Source: an uncultured Muribaculum sp.
GTDB taxonomy: Bacteria > Bacteroidota > Bacteroidia > Bacteroidales > Muribaculaceae
Assembly (NCBI GenBank): GCA_910578835.1
Contig: CAJTSK010000010.1
Coordinates: 1 to 64,000 of the forward strand
Length of the DNA: 64,000 nucleotides
Reading direction: 5' to 3'
Positions 55,024-64,000 of the stretch are shown here, piece by piece. Position numbers and translations under genes: made by a program. The stretch's first letter is position 1; the number at the start of each line of letters is the position of its first letter. Below the pieces are notes generated by a model. That model did not search any database. It was not told the origin of the DNA and saw only the letters and a list, made by a program, of their open reading frames with translations.

Positions 55024-56277
55024 TTAATAATCCAAGTTGCGGGTGACGACAGGCTCAATGTCGGCATATATGCAAGCTGTCGCGCCCAGATTGTGTTTTA
55101 CGTAGTCGGCAGCCGATTTTCCGGCTCCAGCAAGGAAATCGCCGTCAGAGAGCATGCGGTCAAGTATAGAATCGAGCTCTTCCTTGCTGCGGTAAGTAAA
55201 TGCGCCTCCGGCAGCAATCATCTCTATAGCCTCTTTGAATTTCTTGTAGTTGGGACCGAATATCACCGGCATACCATAGACGGCAGCCTCGTTGATATTA
55301 TGGATGCCCACACCGAAACCGCCGCCTACATAGCCTATGTCGCCATAGGTATATATGCTCGACAGCTTGCCATAGCAATCGACAATAACGCAGTCGGCTC
55401 CGGCAGCTTGCTCGGCTGTAAGAGTAGAGAGGCGATACACCTTCCTGCTGATGGCAGCCTCGATAGCGGCTATGCGCTCAGGCTTCACCTCATGAGGGGC
55501 GATGATAAGTTTAAGTTCAGGATGGGAATTGAAATAGGGCAATATATTTGCCTCGTCAGGTTGCCACGTGCTTCCCGCTATCATAAACACACCTCCGCTC
55601 TCTTTCATAGCCTTTATCTCGGGAATCTCCTTACACCCCTTCATGATGTCGGTCACGCGGTCAAAGCGGGTGTCGCCCGCCACGGTCACATTGTTTATGC
55701 CGATACCTGCAAGCAGCGACTTGGAGCGCTCATCCTGCACATATATGTGGGTGTAACATTTCAGCATCGAGCGCATCATGCCACCCCACGGCTTGAAAAA
55801 CACCTGCGAGGGACGGAATATCGCCGAGATGATGTAGGTAGGTATCCCGCGACGCTTAAGTTCCTGAAGATAATTGCCCCAGAACTCATACTTGATAAAT
55901 ATGGCAAGCGAGGGATTTACCAGGTCAAGAAACGTCCTTACACGGCGAGGAGTGTCAAGAGGGAGATAGCACACAGCATCGGCAAGCGGAAAATTTTTCT
56001 TTACCTCATATCCGGAGGGTGAGAAAAATGTGAGCAGTATCTTACACTCAGGATGCTTATCTTTAATCATCTCAATCATAGGGCGTGCCTGCTCAAACTC
56101 GCCCGCCGATGCGGAATGAAACCATATATACCGCTTACCCGGCGTCAACGTGGCGCGCAGGTAATCGAGCGCGTCACGCTGTCCGTCGTGAAGTTTCTTA
56201 ACTTTTTCGTCGCGTAAGGCGGCAATTTTTATTCCTGTGCCAAATGCACGTATGGCAAAATTATACAAAGGATTCAT
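55024..56277 (-). CDS. waaA: 3-deoxy-D-manno-octulosonic acid transferase
   Basis: A 417-residue GT30 enzyme that adds Kdo to lipid A at the inner membrane. It has an N-terminal hydrophobic anchor, IWFHSASAGEFEQARPMIE, and the C-terminal nucleotide-sugar-binding GYVGGGFGVGIHNINEAAVYG motif. It lies between gltX and murF-alr on the same strand with short gaps (29 and 13 bases), suggesting one envelope/translation transcript. Confidence 0.94.
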   Translation of the reverse strand: MNPLYNFAIRAFGTGIKIAALRDEKVKKLHDGQRDALDYLRATLTPGKRYIWFHSASAGEFEQARPMIEMIKDKHPECKILLTFFSPSGYEVKKNFPLADAVCYLPLDTPRRVRTFLDLVNPSLAIFIKYEFWGNYLQELKRRGIPTYIISAIFRPSQVFFKPWGGMMRSMLKCYTHIYVQDERSKSLLAGIGINNVTVAGDTRFDRVTDIMKGCKEIPEIKAMKESGGVFMIAGSTWQPDEANILPYFNSHPELKLIIAPHEVKPERIAAIEAAISRKVYRLSTLTAEQAAGADCVIVDCYGKLSSIYTYGDIGYVGGGFGVGIHNINEAAVYGMPVIFGPNYKKFKEAIEMIAAGGAFTYRSKEELDSILDRMLSDGDFLAGAGKSAADYVKHNLGATACIYADIEPVVTRNLDY

Positions 56278-56306
56278 GCCGTGAGTGTCTTCGCTGAGAT
56301 ATACCG

Positions 56307-57830
56307 TTAGAGTGTTATTACTTCAACGCCTTTGTTGATACGGCTGATTGTCTCGTCCTTGCCAAGGAGCTCGGTGATGTCAAACATGTGAGGACCCTTG
56401 CACTCTCCCACCACGGTAAGGCGGAACGCGTTCATAACATTTCCAAGGTGATAACCCTTTGAGGCAATCCATTCGAGCACTACCGGCTCGGCTGCCGCAC
56501 TGCTGAAATCAGCCATGCCACGCAACACCTCTACAAGCTCACCCATGATGCGCGGGGTATCTTCGTTCCAGCGCTTCTTCACATCCTTGGGATTATAAGC
56601 CTCCGGAGCCTTGAAGAAGAATTTAGCCTGGTCCCAAAGATCCTTCACAAAATAAATTCTGCCCTTCACCATGCCAACAGCACGCGCTATGTAATCATCG
56701 GTGAAATCATCGGGATTCACTCCGTTGGCGGCAAGTACCGGTTTGAAGAGCGAGGCAAGACGCTCGTCGGGCAACTTCTGAAGATACTCGTGGTTAAACC
56801 ATCGACCCTTCTCAAAATCAAACTTAGCCCCCGACTTCGAGCAATGACCGAAGTCAAACTTCTCGATTAGCTCAGCCATTGACATTATCTCGCTGTCGTC
56901 GCCGGGATTCCAGCCAAGGAGAGCGAGGAAGTTGACCACCGCCTCGGGAAGATAACCCGATTCGCGATAGCCTGACGACACTTCGCCGCCTTCGGGATGC
57001 CATTCGAGAGGGAACACCGGAAATCCCAGACGGTCACCGTCGCGCTTGCTGAGCTTTCCCTTTCCGTCGGGCTTCAGCAGCAAGGGCAGATGCACAAATG
57101 CCGGCGCGGTGTCGCTCCAGCCGAATGCCTCGTAAAGAAGCACATGAAGAGGTGCAGAAGGCAACCACTCTTCACCGCGTATCACATGAGACACCTCCAT
57201 CAGATGGTCGTCGACTATATTGGCAAGATGATATGTAGGCAGGTCATCGGCACTCTTGTAAAGCACCTTGTCATCAAGCACGGAAGAGTTTATCTTTACC
57301 TCGCCGCGAAGAAGGTCATTGACCACGACATCGATGCCCGGCTCAATCTTGAAACGCACTACATACTGCGTGCCCTCGTCTATAAGACGCTTTACCTCTT
57401 CGGCAGGCAAAGAAAGTGAATTGCGCATAGAGTCGCGGGTAGAAGCGTCATACTGGAAATTGGGTATCTCCGCGCGCTTAGCCTCCAGCTCGGCGGGAGT
57501 GTCAAAAGCTATGTATGCCTTGCCTGCGTCAAGCAGCATCTTCACATGTTCGCGATAAATGTTGCGACGTTCGCTCTGTTTGTAAGGTCCGTAAGCGCCT
57601 CCTTCGCGCACACCTTCGTCAATGCCTATCCCGAGCCATGCCAGAGCTTCATTGATATACTCTTCAGCTCCCGGCACAAAGCGATGAGAGTCAGTGTCTT
57701 CGATACGCAGTATCATGTCACCGCCATGCTTGCGGGCAAAAAGGTAATTATACAACGCTGTACGTACACCACCTATATGGAGCGGTCCCGTGGGTGACGG
57801 GGCAAACCTTACTCTTACTTTACGATCCAT
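56307..57830 (-). CDS. gltX: glutamyl-tRNA synthetase
   Basis: A 507-residue class Ib synthetase with the HIGH-type motif APSPTGPLHIGGVRTALYN at the N-terminus and the KMSKS-type loop GKGKLSKRDGDRLGFP near 255-270, followed by the helical anticodon-binding domain. Single gltX of this type in Bacteroidales charges tRNA-Glu. It leads the gltX-waaA-murF/alr run. TAACTTTG (plus 57859-57866) is a likely -7 box. Confidence 0.96.
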   Translation of the reverse strand: MDRKVRVRFAPSPTGPLHIGGVRTALYNYLFARKHGGDMILRIEDTDSHRFVPGAEEYINEALAWLGIGIDEGVREGGAYGPYKQSERRNIYREHVKMLLDAGKAYIAFDTPAELEAKRAEIPNFQYDASTRDSMRNSLSLPAEEVKRLIDEGTQYVVRFKIEPGIDVVVNDLLRGEVKINSSVLDDKVLYKSADDLPTYHLANIVDDHLMEVSHVIRGEEWLPSAPLHVLLYEAFGWSDTAPAFVHLPLLLKPDGKGKLSKRDGDRLGFPVFPLEWHPEGGEVSSGYRESGYLPEAVVNFLALLGWNPGDDSEIMSMAELIEKFDFGHCSKSGAKFDFEKGRWFNHEYLQKLPDERLASLFKPVLAANGVNPDDFTDDYIARAVGMVKGRIYFVKDLWDQAKFFFKAPEAYNPKDVKKRWNEDTPRIMGELVEVLRGMADFSSAAAEPVVLEWIASKGYHLGNVMNAFRLTVVGECKGPHMFDITELLGKDETISRINKGVEVITL

Positions 57831-58031
57831 CTTAATGACTAATTGTTAAAAAGTGTCGCAAAGTTACTAATAAAATATGACATAACAGCCTACATATGTC
57901 ACTTTACCTCCAAAAACTTTTTCTCACCCACAGCAGCACGCTTTTCACAATCCCCGTCATGACAAAGGATGCCTGTGACTGAACTAATTGCGAAAGGTAT
58001 TGTTATTAACACTAAATTAACAACCATAATT

Positions 58032-58661
58032 ATGTCAAAATCAATCACAGTACTTTTAAGCGCACTTGCCGCAGGCATGGCGGTAACAATGACTTATTGT
58101 AGCAAGCAGGCAAAATTTCTCGGTTCATGGACCGAGGTAAACCCCACAAATATCACCGTGCAGATACCCGGTGCCACATCGGCCACTTCACGGGTGACCA
58201 TAGACTTCATCGACAATATCGAGAAGTCAGGGGGCGCTGTGACACTACTGAGCGACATAAGCGTCATGCACACAATCGACGCCGACTCTCTTTCCCAGGG
58301 ACAACCCTATGAGGTCAAAATCACGGCGAAGGCATCGGTTGACGGCACATGGAGCTATGACATCGACGATGATGACGACCTGCTGCTTGCGCTTGACCTG
58401 TCAAAACTGAAGATTGACATCGACAAAAGCAACATCTCATTCACGCGTCCGGCAGCCACGGTGGTGCCAGAAGCTCATCTCGACTCGCTCGCATTGAGTC
58501 ACATCGACTCATGGAAGCGCGACCTCACCGGAGTAATATCACGGGAGATGGCACGATATACCGTCATTGACGATATCGAAATGAGCCGCGACGGCGACAT
58601 GCTTACTTTTGAGGTTCATTCACCGGAAGCAAAACTGCATTTTAAACGCGACATCGAATAA
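58032..58661 (+). CDS. lipocalin-like lipoprotein
   Basis: About 209 residues with a signal sequence ending at a lipobox-like TYC (Cys about 21). The motif FLGSWTEVNP right after the anchor is the typical start of lipocalin-like domains in Bacteroidetes, and the rest is beta-rich with an acidic patch (DIDDDDD). Ligand unknown. The frame is open 21 codons further upstream, but that part lacks signal-peptide character, so the ATG at 58032 is chosen. Convergent with the GH97 gene. Confidence 0.78.
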   Translation: MSKSITVLLSALAAGMAVTMTYCSKQAKFLGSWTEVNPTNITVQIPGATSATSRVTIDFIDNIEKSGGAVTLLSDISVMHTIDADSLSQGQPYEVKITAKASVDGTWSYDIDDDDDLLLALDLSKLKIDIDKSNISFTRPAATVVPEAHLDSLALSHIDSWKRDLTGVISREMARYTVIDDIEMSRDGDMLTFEVHSPEAKLHFKRDIE

Positions 58662-58691
58662 AACACCCATTCACCGGCAACACCGCCCCGG

Positions 58692-60428
58692 CTATTGCAG
58701 CAGCATCACAAACCCTCCTCGTGGCAACACCTTGATTTCCCCGGGGATGACAGCCGGAGCGGTGATGCTCCATTCTTCCTTCCCGTCAGTGATAAGAGTC
58801 GCTTTTTTTGAAGCGACATCAGGCAGACGCGAAAGGTCGACAGCCATGTCCCGTGACAGGTCGGAACCGTTTATTCCCGCCACATACCATACATCACCTT
58901 TTCTGCGCGCCATCACCACATACTCGCCGGGATAACCTCCGAGCAGGCGGGTGTCGTCCCATGATGCCGGGAGGGCCGTAAGAAACTCCTTTATCGCTTC
59001 AGGCTGCGACAAAAAGCTTTCGGGGCGGTCGGCAAGATGCTGTATGCCCGACTCATACAGCACTGTCAACGCAAGTTCGTGAGCGTCGGTCGTTATGTGG
59101 GGATGCTGTGAATCGGTAAACGCACACGGCGTATAGTCCATCGAGCCTACGACGTTTCGTGTAAAGGGCAATGTAGCGTTATGAGCCGCTGCCTTGTCGG
59201 TAAATGTCGGCACATTATTATACCATTCGGCACCATAAACGCCCTCAACGCTTATAAGATTGGGATAAGTCCTCTGCAAGCCGCGAGGTATTGTCGCACC
59301 ATGGAAATTAACGAGCAGATGATGACGTGCCGCACACTCAAGCAGCTCGACCATATAGCGCAGGTTACGGTTGGTGTCACCTGAGAAAAAGTCGACCTTG
59401 ACACCCGCTATACCGTTGACTTGACACCACGCAAATTCCCGTTCACGGTCAGCGGGGTCATTCAACCTGAATTTCGGTCCGGGCGCACCGTCAATCCATC
59501 CTACCGACGAATTATACCATATCAGCGGCTTTACGCCCTTTTCATGAGCATAAGCGACTGCATCAAGCACATTCCTGCCATTTTTCATCTCATCCCATTC
59601 GGCATCAATGAGCACATAAGGAAGCTTCAGCTCGCAAGCCATGTCGACATAACGGCATATTATATCATAATCATTAGAGCCGTGATTGTAAGCCCAATAC
59701 ACCCATGACGCCACACCCGGCTCTATCCACGACGTGTCGGCGATTCTTGACGGGAGGGCATTGTCGCTGACAAGCGTCGACTCGACCACATCGGCAAGTC
59801 CTCCTATTATCGCGGTCTGCCACCCGGGAGACTCTTCTCCATCAGGACTGATGCCGAACACTCCCGGCTCTCTTGTGGCATACATGCTCGACGCAGCCGA
59901 GTTTTCATCAATCCCCGACTCGGAAAGCAACATGAAAAGCGACTTGTCGCCATACTCAAACAATGCCGGATAGCCTATGCGGAAACCGTCGCACAGGTCA
60001 TCACGGTCGCGCGGGAAAAATCCTTCATAGCTGTCGGTCCACTTCATTAGCCAAGAATGGGCAGCTTCCGACAGGTCAACCCGGTAATCATGACAGCCTG
60101 ACCATGCCACGCCGTCGTCATACACCCTCACGGCAAGCGTGTCGCCCGATGCGAGACGGTAAAGCCCCGACATATAGCTATTATGACATACACTCCTTTT
60201 TCCGGTAACCATCGTATAATCCACATCATGCCTGCCGCCATCAATGACCTCATCGACATCACCGCAGCGGATAGTCATCACAGGCATCCATTTTCCGCCT
60301 GATATACCGCTTACCACAATCGCGGAATCGCCCGTCAACTCCGCATTTACCCGCGCGCCCGGCGACAACTGGGCGGAAGCCACTGCAGCCACCGGCAACA
60401 GCAGCAAAGACAATATGTTTCTCATCAT
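58692..60428 (-). CDS. GH97-family glycoside hydrolase
   Basis: A 578-residue exported enzyme (signal peptide about 1-19) with the GH97 N-terminal beta-sandwich, a TIM barrel and a C-terminal beta domain. VKVDFFSGDTNR places an aspartate at the nucleophile position of retaining GH97 enzymes, and ISVEGVYGAEW carries the acid/base glutamate region. This pattern fits an alpha-galactosidase-type member rather than the inverting SusB-type alpha-glucosidases; that assignment is inferred from motifs. It overlaps the GH31 gene by four bases and is translated after it. Confidence 0.9.
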   Translation of the reverse strand: MMRNILSLLLLPVAAVASAQLSPGARVNAELTGDSAIVVSGISGGKWMPVMTIRCGDVDEVIDGGRHDVDYTMVTGKRSVCHNSYMSGLYRLASGDTLAVRVYDDGVAWSGCHDYRVDLSEAAHSWLMKWTDSYEGFFPRDRDDLCDGFRIGYPALFEYGDKSLFMLLSESGIDENSAASSMYATREPGVFGISPDGEESPGWQTAIIGGLADVVESTLVSDNALPSRIADTSWIEPGVASWVYWAYNHGSNDYDIICRYVDMACELKLPYVLIDAEWDEMKNGRNVLDAVAYAHEKGVKPLIWYNSSVGWIDGAPGPKFRLNDPADREREFAWCQVNGIAGVKVDFFSGDTNRNLRYMVELLECAARHHLLVNFHGATIPRGLQRTYPNLISVEGVYGAEWYNNVPTFTDKAAAHNATLPFTRNVVGSMDYTPCAFTDSQHPHITTDAHELALTVLYESGIQHLADRPESFLSQPEAIKEFLTALPASWDDTRLLGGYPGEYVVMARRKGDVWYVAGINGSDLSRDMAVDLSRLPDVASKKATLITDGKEEWSITAPAVIPGEIKVLPRGGFVMLLQ

Positions 60429-62803
60429 AATTTCAAAATCACTTTATTTCCGTCATAGTCAATGGATTTCTTTCCATAAGGCGATATCACACTAATTTTT
60501 CTCGACCCCGGCATCCCTGCGTAACCGCCGGAAAGCGCGCCTATGGTAAGACAACGCTCCTTATCGTTCCATATAAGCGGCATTGTCATGTATTCACCCG
60601 ATTCAAAGCCATAGTTATCACCCTCATCCTCATAAAACAAAAATTCCGCGTCAGCCCCCGGATATACCGTCACGGTAAGCTCACCGCCAATCTGTGCATC
60701 GGCATATTCCGTGACCTCCCCGGTAGGGATGATTGAGCCCCCGCGCACAAAAAGCGGGATGCGGTGCAAGGGCGCGTCACAGTCAATCCAGCACCCTCCG
60801 TCATAAGCCGTGCCGGTATAGTAGTCAATCCACTGTCTTCCTCCGTCAAGCACCGGCAGATATACTTTACGGGAACCGACTCCCGGGTCGGTTACAGGAC
60901 ACACAAGCATATCGCCAAACATATACTCATCTTTTATATCATGGACCGTGGTGTCACCGGCGAAGTCAAATGCGAGAAGACGCGCCATCGTGCAGGCGCC
61001 GCGGCTCTGCATCGACGCCATGCTGTAAATGTAGGGGATAAGCTTATAGCGAAGGGCAATCATGTCGCGTATAGCGTCATGATAAGGTGTGCCGGGTTCG
61101 CCGAAACGCCATATCTCTCGTGGCGTGTCGCTGCCGTGACTGCGCAATACGGGCAGGAACGTCGCCCATTGAAACATGCGGGTGTAATATTCCTTGTAAC
61201 CGTCATCGTTCACCCCCTCCGGAAAATCGCCACACCTGAACCAGCGACCGTCGCGGGCGGTGAAAAACGACCCCACGTCGACTGTCCAGTAAGGATTGCC
61301 GGTAGCCATATAGTTAAGTCCGGCGGGTATCTGCTGCTTGAATGAACGCCACGAGGCATGGGTATCGCCGTTCCACACCACCGTGCCGTAACGCTGCTGC
61401 CCGGCAAAGCTCGACCGCGTGAGATTGACCACGCGCTTACGGTCGGTAGCCTTGCGTTGATTTTCATAAATGCCGCGTGAATGATACAGCGAATAAAGGT
61501 TGACACGCTCCACTCCGAGCGCCTCGGCAAGAATATCCTTGTTAAGATGCCACCTGCGCTCATGACTGTCCCATCCGTAGGCAACGCCGCCTTCAGGTGA
61601 GGGCATGCGGTTCCAGTCGCCGTCAAGAGGCTCGCTGCTGTCACACCACCACGCGTCAAAGCCCTTTGAGAAAAATTCCCTGTCGGCATAGCCCCAATAA
61701 TAGTCTCTTGCCTCGGGATTGAACACATCATAAACCGAATGTTCAAGCATATAGCCCTTTTCGCGGAAGTCACGCTCCTGCGGACAATACTGCGGGTTGG
61801 GCCAGATACTGACCATAAGCCGCGCATTCATCGAATGCACCGAATCGGCAAGCGCCTTCGGGTCGGGGTAATGCACACTGTCCATCTTCATGTAGCCCCA
61901 TCCCTCCGGCCAATAATTCCAGTCTTGCACAATCATGTCGAGCGGCACGTGACGGCGGCGGTATTCGGCGAGCACGGAAAGCAACTCACCGCTGCTGCAG
62001 TAACGCTCTTTGGACTGAATGTAGCCAAACATATATCGGGGCATCATGGCGACATTGCCGGTAAGATACCGGTATTGTCCGACGACATCTTCCAGCCTGT
62101 CTCCTTTCATGAAATAATAGTCGACCGACCGGGCACCCTCATAAGTGATAGCCCCGTCGTCAAACTTCATCGCGCAGCCGGCATCAAACATCAGGCCGTA
62201 GCCGCCTGTCGACACAAGCACCGGCACATACGCCTTGAGATTATGCTGCACGAGATAAAGAGTCTTACCGTTAAGGTTCATGTAATCCTCCATGTGTGAC
62301 CCGAGTCCATAAAGAGCCTCTCCGGGAGTAAAGACAAAATTATTAATATAGCGGGTATATGTGCCAACAGTGTCGCGCCTCACCTCATCTTTCACGGTAA
62401 CACTGCCGTTTGCCGTATTTTCAATACGCGATGTCGCGTCATCATATATCACACGCTCGCGCACTACCGGCTCCGCCACGCGCGGTGACACAGCATCCTC
62501 GGCAAGCAGCACCCTGCCGCAGCCGGCATCTTTAAACAGTAAAGCCCCGGTAGCCTTGTCCATCTCCACGACAAGCTCGGAAGTGGCATAAACCAACTTA
62601 TCGTCACGGCAATCGGTCTTCACCGTGAAACATGAATCTCCATAGACCGTAGCGCCGGTAAGGTTATCCCTCAACGAGTCTTCCACCGACCATTGCACCC
62701 GCACGATTGACGGAGTGACAAAACTCAATTTCGGCATATCAGCCGACATGACGTGCAGGCTTAACAATAAGCCCGATAAAAAAAGCAGCAATCTGTGTGA
62801 CAT
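60425..62803 (-). CDS. GH31-family glycoside hydrolase
   Basis: A roughly 792-residue exported enzyme: signal peptide (about 1-20), N-terminal beta-sandwich, and a (beta/alpha)8 barrel with the catalytic aspartate in AWWCDSSEPLDG and the acid/base aspartate in VWNGDTHASW, then C-terminal beta domains. GH31 enzymes release alpha-linked glucose, xylose or galactose. Paired with GH97 it likely degrades an alpha-linked plant or host glycan. The ATG at 62803 (MSHRLLLFLSG) is chosen because the -7 box lies between it and the more upstream starts. Confidence 0.92.
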   Translation of the reverse strand: MSHRLLLFLSGLLLSLHVMSADMPKLSFVTPSIVRVQWSVEDSLRDNLTGATVYGDSCFTVKTDCRDDKLVYATSELVVEMDKATGALLFKDAGCGRVLLAEDAVSPRVAEPVVRERVIYDDATSRIENTANGSVTVKDEVRRDTVGTYTRYINNFVFTPGEALYGLGSHMEDYMNLNGKTLYLVQHNLKAYVPVLVSTGGYGLMFDAGCAMKFDDGAITYEGARSVDYYFMKGDRLEDVVGQYRYLTGNVAMMPRYMFGYIQSKERYCSSGELLSVLAEYRRRHVPLDMIVQDWNYWPEGWGYMKMDSVHYPDPKALADSVHSMNARLMVSIWPNPQYCPQERDFREKGYMLEHSVYDVFNPEARDYYWGYADREFFSKGFDAWWCDSSEPLDGDWNRMPSPEGGVAYGWDSHERRWHLNKDILAEALGVERVNLYSLYHSRGIYENQRKATDRKRVVNLTRSSFAGQQRYGTVVWNGDTHASWRSFKQQIPAGLNYMATGNPYWTVDVGSFFTARDGRWFRCGDFPEGVNDDGYKEYYTRMFQWATFLPVLRSHGSDTPREIWRFGEPGTPYHDAIRDMIALRYKLIPYIYSMASMQSRGACTMARLLAFDFAGDTTVHDIKDEYMFGDMLVCPVTDPGVGSRKVYLPVLDGGRQWIDYYTGTAYDGGCWIDCDAPLHRIPLFVRGGSIIPTGEVTEYADAQIGGELTVTVYPGADAEFLFYEDEGDNYGFESGEYMTMPLIWNDKERCLTIGALSGGYAGMPGSRKISVISPYGKKSIDYDGNKVILKL

Positions 62804-62821
62804 GGCATGACGGTTATTATT

Positions 62822-62842
62822 CTCCGCAAAGATAAGGCGGAG
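62822..62842 (-). promoter_or_regulatory. GH31-GH97 promoter with flanking palindrome
   Basis: On the minus strand TATCTTTG (plus 62827-62834) is a -7 box about 24 bases upstream of the GH31 ATG. It is framed by a perfect inverted repeat CTCCGC (62822-62827) and GCGGAG (62837-62842), which could be an operator or a 5' hairpin. No good -33 TTG is seen, consistent with activator dependence. Confidence 0.45.
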
Positions 62843-62916
62843 AAGCATGTCACGCCTCACAATCATGTTACATAAACATCTTGCAAGGTAACATCGCCGG
62901 GAAAACGCGCTCTAAA

Positions 62917-63702
62917 CTATATCGTCGAGGGACTGCCTGTAAAGTAGGCTCTCACCTTTCCGAGCGGCAGCTGTCCTTCAAGCTGCACCGGGATACGCGC
63001 AGCATCGGTGCTTATCCAGGTCTCCATCGCATCGGATGACACTTTGCCGTTTTGCGTGAACGTAAAGCTGAGGCGATATGTGCGCCACTTGTTCTTTCCT
63101 ATTTTGATTGTCTCAATACCGTCATATCTCACAGCAAGCTGCTCGACACTCCTGCCGGAGAACACATCCATCTTCACCGTCTCGCCGGGCGACATAGCAT
63201 CAAAATCGAGAGTACGCAGATAATAAAACACCGACAACATGTCGACCGTGCGTCCGGTCGCATGAAGCACCGTGTCGCTCATCGACACCGGACCGCCGTT
63301 TTTCGACTTCCAGCGTTGTGCATATCCGGTCACCTGATTACCGTCACGCTCATATCTTACCACATCTTTACCGTAGCGCGACCCTTCATGAGAGATTTTT
63401 TTATAGACTTCAGGAAGGCATCCCTGACGGAGCATGGTCGACTTAAGTGTATCGCGCACCATGAAAATCTTGTCGGCCCACGGCAATGTGCGTGCCGCAA
63501 GACTCGCATAATAATGGTTGCCGTCGCTGCGGAGCGACAACACGGCGCTTGCCGCATCTTTGTTGACAAGACCCCACTTATACATTATCATGTAATTGAG
63601 GTCCTCGTCGGGAAGGTCGATTGCCGACACCTTGACCGGGACAATCATGGAGCCAAGCAACAAGACGATTGTCAATATGCGGAACAAACTGTTTTTTACC
63701 AT
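62917..63702 (-). CDS. DUF3108-domain exported protein
   Basis: A 261-residue protein with a signal peptide (about 1-27) and a single DUF3108 domain: LNYMIMYKWGLVNKDAASAVL near the N-terminus, DMLSVFYYLRTLDFDAM in the middle and the C-terminal ARIPVQLEGQLPLGKVRAYF. The family is periplasmic and of unknown role; it is often found near lipid or nucleotide genes. It lies 29 bases after the thymidine kinase gene on the same strand. Confidence 0.87.
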   Translation of the reverse strand: MVKNSLFRILTIVLLLGSMIVPVKVSAIDLPDEDLNYMIMYKWGLVNKDAASAVLSLRSDGNHYYASLAARTLPWADKIFMVRDTLKSTMLRQGCLPEVYKKISHEGSRYGKDVVRYERDGNQVTGYAQRWKSKNGGPVSMSDTVLHATGRTVDMLSVFYYLRTLDFDAMSPGETVKMDVFSGRSVEQLAVRYDGIETIKIGKNKWRTYRLSFTFTQNGKVSSDAMETWISTDAARIPVQLEGQLPLGKVRAYFTGSPSTI

Positions 63703-63732
63703 AATATTATAGATTTTTATAACATTGTATTT

Positions 63733-64000
63733 TTACCTGCCTTTTACGAGGTCAAGAAAAGGAAGTGCATCGCGCACTGACTGCTCTATGCGCTTGTTGC
63801 GCCAGCACTTGCGACACACGGCTATGTAACGGTCGTCGCCACCTATCTCAACCTGCTCGCCGTCGGTCACGAAATCACCGTTGCTGTCGATACGGGCGTT
63901 GACGATGGTCTTCCTGCCGCAGCTGCATGTGCTCTTTATCTCGTCAATCGTGTCGGCTATCTCGAAAAGCCGGCGCGAACCCTCAAACAGGCGTGTGCGG
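63733..64000 (-). CDS. tdk: thymidine kinase, C-terminal part (cut by window edge)
   Basis: The last 89 codons of a type II thymidine kinase, which phosphorylates thymidine for salvage. Visible are LFEGSRRLFEIADTIDEI, the zinc-binding cysteines (CSCGR and CRKCW) of the lasso domain, and VEIGGDDRYIAVCRKC. The N-terminal P-loop part lies beyond the right edge. Confidence 0.9.
   Translation of the reverse strand, partial: RTRLFEGSRRLFEIADTIDEIKSTCSCGRKTIVNARIDSNGDFVTDGEQVEIGGDDRYIAVCRKCWRNKRIEQSVRDALPFLDLVKGR

Overview
The window looks like a Bacteroidales chromosome, most likely a gut Muribaculaceae or a close relative. Reasons: promoters of the Bacteroidetes type (TTTG/TTG, about 20 bases, TAnnTTTG) with no consistent Shine-Dalgarno sequences, a fused MurF-alanine racemase, GH97 and GH31 glycosidases, a TonB-dependent receptor, a TonB-C/WG lipoprotein, a secreted M6 protease with a type IX-secretion-like tail, and a (CTGAAAA)n-like spacer of the kind common in this order. 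The family-level placement is inference.

Backbone, left part (1-35020): tatA-tatC; fabD; an OPT-MATE transporter pair; topA-rlu; dnaX; a TonB receptor; a POT peptide transporter with sufE and an M28 peptidase; a double-ATPase ABC protein; tyrS; galE; a small P-loop kinase; an M6 protease; a nitroreductase lipoprotein; priA; a polytopic membrane protein; an operon of yjbQ, rsgA and a YrdC-family gene; a TonB-C/WG lipoprotein; pepT-miaA; a 259-base tandem structured repeat that swallows the end of miaA; and guaA.

Accessory island (35004-51046): about 16.0 kb inserted into the 3' end of guaA and bounded by a 17-base direct repeat (CAATCGAGTGGGARTAA). It has a leftward block with a winged-helix-like protein, tyrosine integrase, small protein, serine recombinase and small protein. 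This block is controlled from a divergent promoter region shared with an XRE regulator that carries two CTAAAGTTAA boxes. Next come hypothetical genes and a protein with two HTH motifs and a methyltransferase-like domain. The right half holds two cargo modules. The first is a predicted plus-strand RNA ending in a strong terminator, followed by a tight six-gene operon (unknown, SPFH-GYF, small membrane protein, zinc-ribbon/TM/Sel1 protein, membrane protein, secreted protein). The second is a NADAR-domain gene with two unrecognised partners, preceded by a compactly folded leader. No relaxase, conjugation or phage structural gene is visible. The two cargo modules and their RNAs are the best candidates in the window for an undescribed system, probably in conflict or envelope stress; that function is inference.

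Backbone, right part (51047-64000): the displaced guaA-type terminator, an MFS transporter, a leftward run gltX-kdtA-murF/alr, a small lipoprotein, an overlapping GH31-GH97 operon with a palindrome around its -7 box, a DUF3108 protein, and the C-terminal part of thymidine kinase running off the right edge. No rRNA, tRNA or CRISPR array was found.
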